NCBI RefSeq assembly: GCF_018294505.1
Contig: NC_057795.1
Span: 227,844,493 to 227,908,492 of the forward strand
Length of the DNA stretch: 64,000 bases
From: Triticum aestivum
Lineage: Eukaryota > Streptophyta > Magnoliopsida > Poales > Poaceae
Direction of reading: 5' to 3'
This document shows, in pieces, positions 58,070-64,000 of this stretch (its first letter is position 1; each line of letters starts with the position of its first letter). Made by a program: the position numbers and the translations under genes. The notes below the pieces were generated by a model. It ran no database searches and had not been told where the DNA came from. It saw only the letters and a list, made by a program, of their open reading frames with translations.

Positions 58070-59194
58070 TAAGTATTTCCCTCAGTTTTGAGAACCAAGG
58101 TATCAATCCAGTAGGAGGCTCCTCAAAAGTCCCATGCACCTACACAAACAAACAAGAACCTCGCAACCAACGTGATAAAGGGGGTGTCAATCCCTTCACG
58201 GTAACTTGCAAAAATGAGATCTCATAGAGATAATAAGATAAGGTAACTATTTTTGGTATTTTTATGATATAGATTGGAAAATAAAAGATGAAAATAGAAG
58301 TAGATGGAAAACTTATATGATAAAAGATAGACCCGGGGGCCATAGATTTCACTAGTGGCTTCTCTCAAGATAGCATAAGTATTACGGTGGGTGAACAAAT
58401 TACTGTCGAGCAATTGATAGAAAAGCGCATAGTTATGAAATTATTTAGGCATGATCATGTATATAGGCATCATGTCCGTGACAAGTGGACCGAAATGATT
58501 CTGCATCTACTGCTATTACTCCACACATCGACCGACTCCTGCCTGCATCTAGAGTATTAAGTTCATAAGAAGAGAGTAACGCATTAAGAAAGATGACATG
58601 ATGTAGAGGGATAAACTCATGCAATATGACATAAACCCCATCTTTTTATACTCGATGGCAACAATACAATACGTGCCTTGCTGCCCCTGCTGTCACTGGG
58701 AAAGGACACCGCAAGATTGAACCCAAAGCTAAGCACTTCTCCCATTGCAAGAAAGATCAATCTAGTAGGCCAAACCAAACTGATAATTTGAAGAGACTTG
58801 CAAAGATAACCAATCATACATAAAAGAATTCAGAGAAGATTCAAATATTTCTCATAGATAAACTTGATCATAAACCCACAATTCATCGGATCTCGACAAA
58901 CACACCGCAAAAAGAGTTACATCGGATAGATCTCAAGATCAAGGAGAACTTTGTATTGAGATTCAAAGAGAGAGAACAAGCCATCTAGCTAATAACTATG
59001 GACCCGAAGGTCCGTGGTAAACTACTCACAACTCATCGGAAGGGCCTTGGAGATGATGTGGAGGCCCTCCGTGGTCGATTCCCCCTTTGGCGGAGCGCCG
59101 GTGAAGGCTCCAAGATGGGATCTCGCGGATACAGAAGGTTGCGATGGTGGAAATAGTTTTTCGTGGTGCTCCTGGATGTTTTCGGGGTACGTGG

Positions 59195-59203
59195 ATATAT
59201 ATA
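59195..59203 (-). promoter_or_regulatory. TATA box of the Sabrina-like 5' LTR
   Basis: The minus strand reads CCTATATATATCC about 370 bp from the LTR start. Confidence 0.5.
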
Positions 59204-59700
59204 GGAGGAAGAAGTAGGTTGGTTGACGCTCGAGGGGCCCACGTGGGTGGGGGCGAGCCCACCCCCAGGGGCGCACCGAGCACCCTCGTGGCTGCCTCGT
59301 TTGTTGCTTGACGTCCACTCCAAGTCCCCTGGATTGCGTTTGTTCCAAAAAGATCACTCCCGAAGATTTCATTCCGTTTGGACTCCGTTTGATATTCCTT
59401 TTCTTCGAAACACCGAAATAGGCAAAAAAACAGCAATTCAGGTTGGGCCTCCGGTTAGTAGGTTAGTCCGAAAAATGATATAAAAGTGTAAAGTAAAGCC
59501 CATAAACATCCAAAACAGGTAATATAATAGCATGGAACAATCAAAAATTATAGATACGTTGGAGACGTCTCAATCTCCCACTTCTCGAATCTTGAAACCT
59601 ACCACATTCCTCCCTTATCTCATCAAAACAGCCAAAGGAATATATTTTGAGTGAAACATAAGATACTTCTAGTGATATGTGTGTATCAAAATATATATTT

Positions 59701-59947
59701 TCTCTACTTTTACTCTTATAAAAAACCGAGTTGGTGATGAAGGTGTGCCTGCCATCCTGCAATATGGACCGTCCGATCTATATCTGACGGATAGAAAGCG
59801 AACAATGGCAATTTTGCAAAAAGATACCCGCACCCCTCTCCACATTTGTAGATAAGGCATTCCCTCATTCATATTTGTCTCCCACAAGATAAACAACTAG
59901 TATAAATGCATCTTGATGTTCCGTGGAATGCATGGGCCTCTTGCTAG
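59701..59947 (+). mobile_element. Small non-autonomous Helitron-like element, copy 1
   Basis: Begins TCTCTACTTTTACTCTTATA and ends CTTGCTAG followed by T, with a degraded hairpin (CCGTGGAATGCATGG) about 8 bases before the end. This fits the Helitron 5' TC / 3' hairpin-CTRR pattern. It shares most of its 247 bp with 60416-60653 (e.g. GGTGTGCCTGCCATCCTGCA). No coding. Confidence 0.65.
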
Positions 59948-60415
59948 TAGTACGAAGAGAAGAGGCGCATGCACACAGTTTGTCTCTCGCTGTCTCGCAC
60001 ACATGAGAGTTACGTGAGGCACGGTAAACAAATAAACCCATAGGTGCACGATTGCTGCACGCGCGGGTACTGGGTACGTGGTGGGTTGCACCTTTGTAGG
60101 AATAGTCAGCTCGCGTGATAATTTTCTACATAGGAGTTGATGGTCAGGGACCACAGGTGAATTACCTGGAGGCGGTGGTTCGCCAGTCACCACTAATCGA
60201 GTTGCCACATTTAAAATATCTTTTTTTAGCGGGGTAAGAGTTCCAATTTTCAATGGCGCGTTCAATTATTTTTTGGAATGATTGGTATGGAGCGAAAATG
60301 GAATTCATCACTACTACTACCTCCACCCTGGTTTACTAGTCCCCATCGTATTTTGGGTCAAAGTTTGTCCACAAATTTTACTTGTAAAATGTTAATGCAA
60401 AATGAGATTTTCTTA
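59948..60415. other. Noncoding spacer with a Stowaway-like half element
   Basis: 60320-60395 (ACTACCTCCACCCTGGTTTA ... TTGACCC-type text) resembles one arm of a Stowaway/Mariner MITE without its partner arm. Nothing else is recognised. Confidence 0.35.
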
Positions 60416-60653
60416 TCTCTTATCACTTACTCTTATAAAAAGCAGGGTTGGTGATGATGGTGTGCCTGCCATCCTGCAATATAGGTCGTCTGATCTATAT
60501 CTGACGGATAGGAAGGAAACTATGACAATTTACCCGCACTCCTCTCCACATTTGCAGATAAGGCCTTCCCTCGTTCATCCTTTTCTCGCACAAGATAAAC
60601 TACTCATACAAATGCATCTTGATATTCCGTGCAACGCCCGGGCATCTTGCTAG
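60416..60653 (+). mobile_element. Small non-autonomous Helitron-like element, copy 2
   Basis: Begins TCTCTTATCACTTACTCTTA and ends CATCTTGCTAG followed by T. The 3' hairpin is better preserved here (CCGTGCAACGCCCGG, 60627-60641). Homologous end to end with copy 1. Confidence 0.68.
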
Positions 60654-61352
60654 TACCCAAACAAAAAAGGACCACAGGGAGTGATTTCTCTCACACGGAC
60701 GCGACCTCTCACTGGCGCACGCATTGAACCGGCGCGTCAGCCAAGAGGGCCCCACTCACTGCATGCAAGGCTGAACACGCCTGCTCGCCGCATTCAACCG
60801 GCTTCATACAGCCCCGCCTACCTCCATTGAATCCAGGCATGTGTCAGGCTGTCGCCAACACGTCCTTCCGTGAGCCGGCCGGTTGGCTCGTCTCGTCCGC
60901 CCACTATTTAAATGAGGCCAGACGCCTGGCAAGAACTGCACCACACCGCCGCTCCCCATATCCTCCTTGCACCATTTTCACCACACCCTACATAGCATTT
61001 GGTGAGCAGGAACACGAGTTCTCCGGCATAAAACCCGGCTGGGTGCCCCAACGAGCTAGGAAACTCGCTGCCCCATCTCCCTCCCCGACCGAGGCCGTCA
61101 TTACCATGGGCTAGGTTGCAGGAGGGAAAGTGGAGGAGAAAGCCGCCGCTCCAAGATGGCCCCTGGTGCATCAACTCGGCGCTCCAAGACTGCTCGGACA
61201 GGAGTGTCCAATTGCTGCACGCTGGCACATGGGGTACCCTGACTTCTAGTGCACCGTGGTTGGTTGCGCCATCTGATGCAAACATCGCCGGACCCGCGAC
61301 ATGCTGGCGGAGGTGGCCAACATGTCTGCGGCCACTGCCGACACCAAGGAAT
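60654..61352 (+). pseudogene. Decayed gene-like segment, unidentified
   Basis: A TATA-like CTATTTAAAT lies at 60904-60913. Downstream, one frame stays protein-like from about 61000 (TFGEQ-like context, then VITMG) through GGKVEEKAAAPRWPLVHQLG and MLAEVANMSAATADTKE to a TAG at 61349-61351. It is broken by TAG at 61112 and two further stops before 61275. The stops are each one transition from CAG/CGA-type sense codons. No domain is recognised; it may be a captured gene fragment. Confidence 0.28.
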
Positions 61353-61892
61353 AGTAGACCACGGGAGCCGACGTCGCTCCGAACCCACAAATGCTACGAC
61401 CACCGCGTTGCCGGCATAGACACACGGTGTGTTGCCCGATTTGGCTCAAAACATCATGGACCCCAGCCGCGGCCGCCATTAGACATTATATTTGCTTCCA
61501 TAAGTTATTCGTGTTTAGTCAAAAAATGTCCAAAATATAATTAATTACGTATGGTCTTGACTTGTTGTGCTCGCACTGGTAGTAGGCACTAGAGAGTTTT
61601 CTTTATTTATAACTCTCCTCACATTTTTCTGGCTTTGAAGTGAATCATGGTTGTGGACACTATCTATGAATATGCAGATATCTGTGAACATGAGTTTGAT
61701 GTGGAAGATGAACTTGGAATGTTGGGCTTGCGTGTGAACTATACCATGTCCAATGGTTCATCTGTTATTGTTCGGAAAGTAATGGTTGTTATTACATGAT
61801 CCAAAAAAAATTATTTTGTGCCACATCAGTAGATGCACGGACATCACAACAGGCATGCTGACTGGATAAACATTTGAACCTAGTTATTATGA
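61353..61892. other. No gene or element recognised
   Basis: AT-rich sequence downstream of the gene-like segment and beyond the 3' end of the minus-strand pseudogene. Confidence 0.3.
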
Positions 61893-64000
61893 CTAAAAAT
61901 TTGTATTGACAACAATTTTAGATAGCAGGAGACGCCTAGCCAGCTCTGCCTCTGCTAGCTTCTTTATGGCTTTTTCCATCTCTTCTTTCGCTTGGATGAA
62001 GAGGGCATCTGATTGCTTTTCACTTCTTCAGGAACTCAGCTACATTCTCAAGGGCTGCTGCACACTTTCTTTCAGCCTTTACTAGAGCAACAAGGACACG
62101 AACACTTGACGACTCCACTAGGCTTGTGAGTAATCCAGCATCATCTGGGATTTTGCACCTTGTGTCTAATCCGGCATCATTAGGGAAATGGCACCTTGTG
62201 TGTAATTCAACCTCATTTTGGAAACATGATCTCAAGGTTTACCATACTTCCCTCCTCGCATGAACTGCTTCCTGACATGAAGAAGCTACTTCTTTTTTAG
62301 ATCAATAGTCAGAGCTCCCCAGATCCATTAAGTAGAATCCCGATAAATAGGACTAGGATAAGTGAATTCAAAAGGAGAAATATAAAACAGACTGCAAAGT
62401 GAGAACACCCACTTCCTACATCAAGCTAAAAAAGCAAAGCATTAGGACGATTAAGACTATGCTTATTACATATCAAGCAGAGCCAGCTTATAGAAACTAC
62501 GACATACACATCGAAGAACACAAGGCTAAGAGAAATAGAAAAACTAGCAGAGGGGTGCACTAAGGCAAGGGTTGCTGTAGCAAAACAACCAGCAACCAGA
62601 TCATCTCCAGGGCGTCTGTAGGCGCGTTTGACTGACTAGTTCAAGACCAAATTACAAATGATTCATCCTAAGGCATGGTGGGTCCACCGAGTAAATTAAG
62701 ATCCTACAAATGATTGAGAGCCTAATAAAGTGTAGATGAAATTGTTTGTCTCACCTATTATAGTTTAATAATCTACCACATTACAGGATTGCATGGAAAG
62801 AATCCTAGCCAAGCAGACAACATGGTTTGATGCTGTTTTGGGCTCGGGGCCCTGGCCTGGTCCTGTATTCACTACTGCTTTTTTAAAGGAGGGTAGACCC
62901 CGGCCTCTGCATCTGGACGATGCATACGGCCATCTTATTAATTATTCACAAAGGCCATAGAAAGTAATACAACAGTCAGCCTGAAGCCACCATCTAGGCA
63001 ACACCTGTTGGTACTCTTATCCCATTGATGAAGGTGTGCCGAATATCCGAGCCTAATACCAAATAGACATCGCACCAAACCCTAACATCTAAAGCTGGAT
63101 GCCACAGCCCAGCCACACACCATTTCAAAGTTTAAAAAATGATCAAAAGAGGGAGCTCCCTCCGATTTCATTAACGAAATCATCAAGGACACACAAAACA
63201 TCCACCACTGCTAGTCAGGTTCTCAATGTCAAAGTAATTAAAAGGTTGTTACTACTTACCAAAGCTTGTTTTACAGGTTCGGTGCAGCTCCTCCTTAACT
63301 TATGACATTCCCTGAAGATGTCCCCAACATCCTGTATTTGGTCTTCATTGCTCCTTTGCATGTTCGCATTTGTAGTTTTAAAATGTCAACATGGCAAGAA
63401 AAATATAGTAATACTCACGCATCTTGTGGGCAACATTAAAGCACTCATGTTCCATGTTAGCACGAGTGATTTTTGATATCCTACTATGTGGCTCTTCAAC
63501 TTTGCTAGAAATACGTTGAGGTTTCATTTTGAGTGAACAAAATAGGGGTGTGACCTCCCTTCTATTCTTTAAAACTTTCCATCATTTGCGACACTACTTG
63601 TTATAGATGAAGAACCTACACAAGCACAACACAATACAGGAGTGACACACAATTATAAAATGATATTCTGTTGGACAATGCAAGCTATAACCATTTACTT
63701 TTTCCGGAACAATAGCAGCCGGGAAATTCGAAGGGTAGGTATGAACATAATCGGAACTGCACATATACTGCTAAGAGAATAAACATACATATTACAAATC
63801 AAGGAGGAGTACGAAGGTTGTGGTGGCGTCTCTGCATCATGGTCGGCAATGGGAGTCAGTTCATTGTCGACAATGGCGGTGCTGCTGTGCTTGGTGTCGG
63901 CTTCCGGGAAGTAGATCCGAGACCGTGGAAGCCGCTCCGTGTATGACGGCGGTGGCGGACCGGCTCCAGTGCAGCGTACCACGTCGCCGATGAGGCATAT
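61893..64000 (-). pseudogene. Multi-exon minus-strand gene remnant of unknown function; 5' end outside the window
   Basis: Exon 1 (63796-64000 and beyond) is open with SRIYFPEADTKHSSTAIVDN and ends at a GTAATATG donor. Exon 2 (about 63419-63504) encodes KVEEPHSRISKITRANMEHE and ends at GTGAGT. Exon 3 (63260 to about 63370) encodes DVGDIFRECHKLRRSC and ends at GTAAGT. The last exon (61893 to about 62290) encodes SLVESSSVRVLVALVKAERK, then a coiled coil KEEMEKAIKKLAEAELARRL. Damage: an in-frame TAA near 62252 (CAA by one change) and a frameshift near 62028. A LINE 3' end sits in an intron. The exon chain is my inference; family unknown. Confidence 0.4.
62878..63110 (-). mobile_element. 3' end of a LINE (RIX-type), minus strand
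   Basis: On the minus strand the text AAGATGGCCGTATGCATCGT, then GATGCAGAGGCCGGGGTCTA, runs into a short A tract at 62878-62884. This is the familiar 3' UTR of Triticeae LINEs. It is 5'-truncated near 63110 and noncoding. Confidence 0.6.

Larger units (their letters stand above)
23915..59572 (-). mobile_element. Sabrina-like Gypsy element on the minus strand, expanded by nested insertions
   Basis: The element is bounded by TG at 23915 and CA at 59572 and flanked by the 5-bp duplication ATCTC (23910-23914 and 59573-59577). Minus-strand order from the right: 5' LTR (57528-59572), tRNA-Asp primer-binding site (57502-57519), gag-protease start (57067-57324), composite insertion, gag-protease remainder (28724-29506), noncoding 3' region with a LINE, and a truncated 3' LTR (23915 to about 24890). 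It encodes only a gag-protease-like protein with no RT or integrase, as I recall for the non-autonomous Sabrina family. The family name is from memory of the LTR start (near TGATACGTCTCCAACG) and internal sequence. Confidence 0.85.
57528..59572 (-). repeat. 5' LTR of the Sabrina-like element, with a MITE inside
   Basis: 2045 bp including a 473-bp MITE insertion, so about 1.57 kb without it. The minus-strand start is TGAGACGTCTCCAACGTATC, and ACA at the other end abuts the PBS spacer. It is complete, unlike the left-hand LTR. Confidence 0.88.

Noticed and set aside
1..64000. tRNA or rRNA genes
   Set aside because: Only tRNA-complementary primer-binding sites were seen; no cloverleaf or rRNA sequence was recognised by eye.

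Overview
The window is plant nuclear DNA, most likely from a Triticeae grass (wheat, Aegilops, barley or rye group). The evidence is the repeat content: BARE/Angela-like and Sabrina-like LTRs, Stowaway MITEs with CTCCCTCCGTTCC termini, CACTA elements with CACTACTAGGG ends and an RTE-type LINE ending in a (TTG)n tail. There is no sign of a prokaryotic or organellar origin. I see no intact host gene. Nearly everything is transposable elements, several nested inside one another, plus decayed gene-like remnants. Element names are from memory and not from a database search.

Layout. Positions 1-8713 hold the right part of a decayed Ty3/Gypsy element on the + strand. It has a gag/protease/RT remnant, an antisense accessory ORF and a 3' LTR at 7826-8713. 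Its protease region is split by a Copia-type solo LTR (667-2108, target duplication CCTGT). Positions 8714-14458 hold minisatellites, a four-unit tandem array of about 500 bp per unit, a coiled-coil pseudogene and the right end of a CACTA-like element. Positions 14459-23914 hold a gene-like minus-strand region with a segmental tandem duplication, three Stowaway MITEs and a complete 2.7-kb CACTA (18172-20894, TSD ATT) that carries a decayed B3-domain gene.

Positions 23915-59572 are one Sabrina-like Gypsy element on the minus strand (TSD ATCTC), stretched to 35.7 kb by later insertions. One is a 5'-truncated LINE (26940-28120). Another is a 27.6-kb composite retroelement (29507-57061, TSD ATCTT) with the order LTR-internal-LTR-internal-LTR. 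The first internal region of that composite holds a further inverted, related LTR element (34459-45818). The last is a Harbinger-type MITE (57600-58069) in the Sabrina-like 5' LTR. Both families inside the composite have very long LTRs (about 3.6-3.8 kb) and short internal regions without gag or pol, the LARD (large retrotransposon derivative) architecture. They would need proteins supplied by other elements to move.

Positions 59578-64000 hold two small Helitron-like copies, a decayed gene-like segment, and a minus-strand multi-exon pseudogene that runs off the right edge and carries a LINE 3' end in an intron.

The two most informative observations are in the composite. First, its middle LTR is a mosaic: left of about 49.82 kb it matches the right-hand LTR, and right of about 49.89 kb it matches the left-hand LTR, as expected from unequal crossing over between LTRs. 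Second, all five long LTRs contain two short putative exons whose reading frame, splice phase and indels (all multiples of three) agree between the two element families, which suggests an LTR-embedded spliced ORF.
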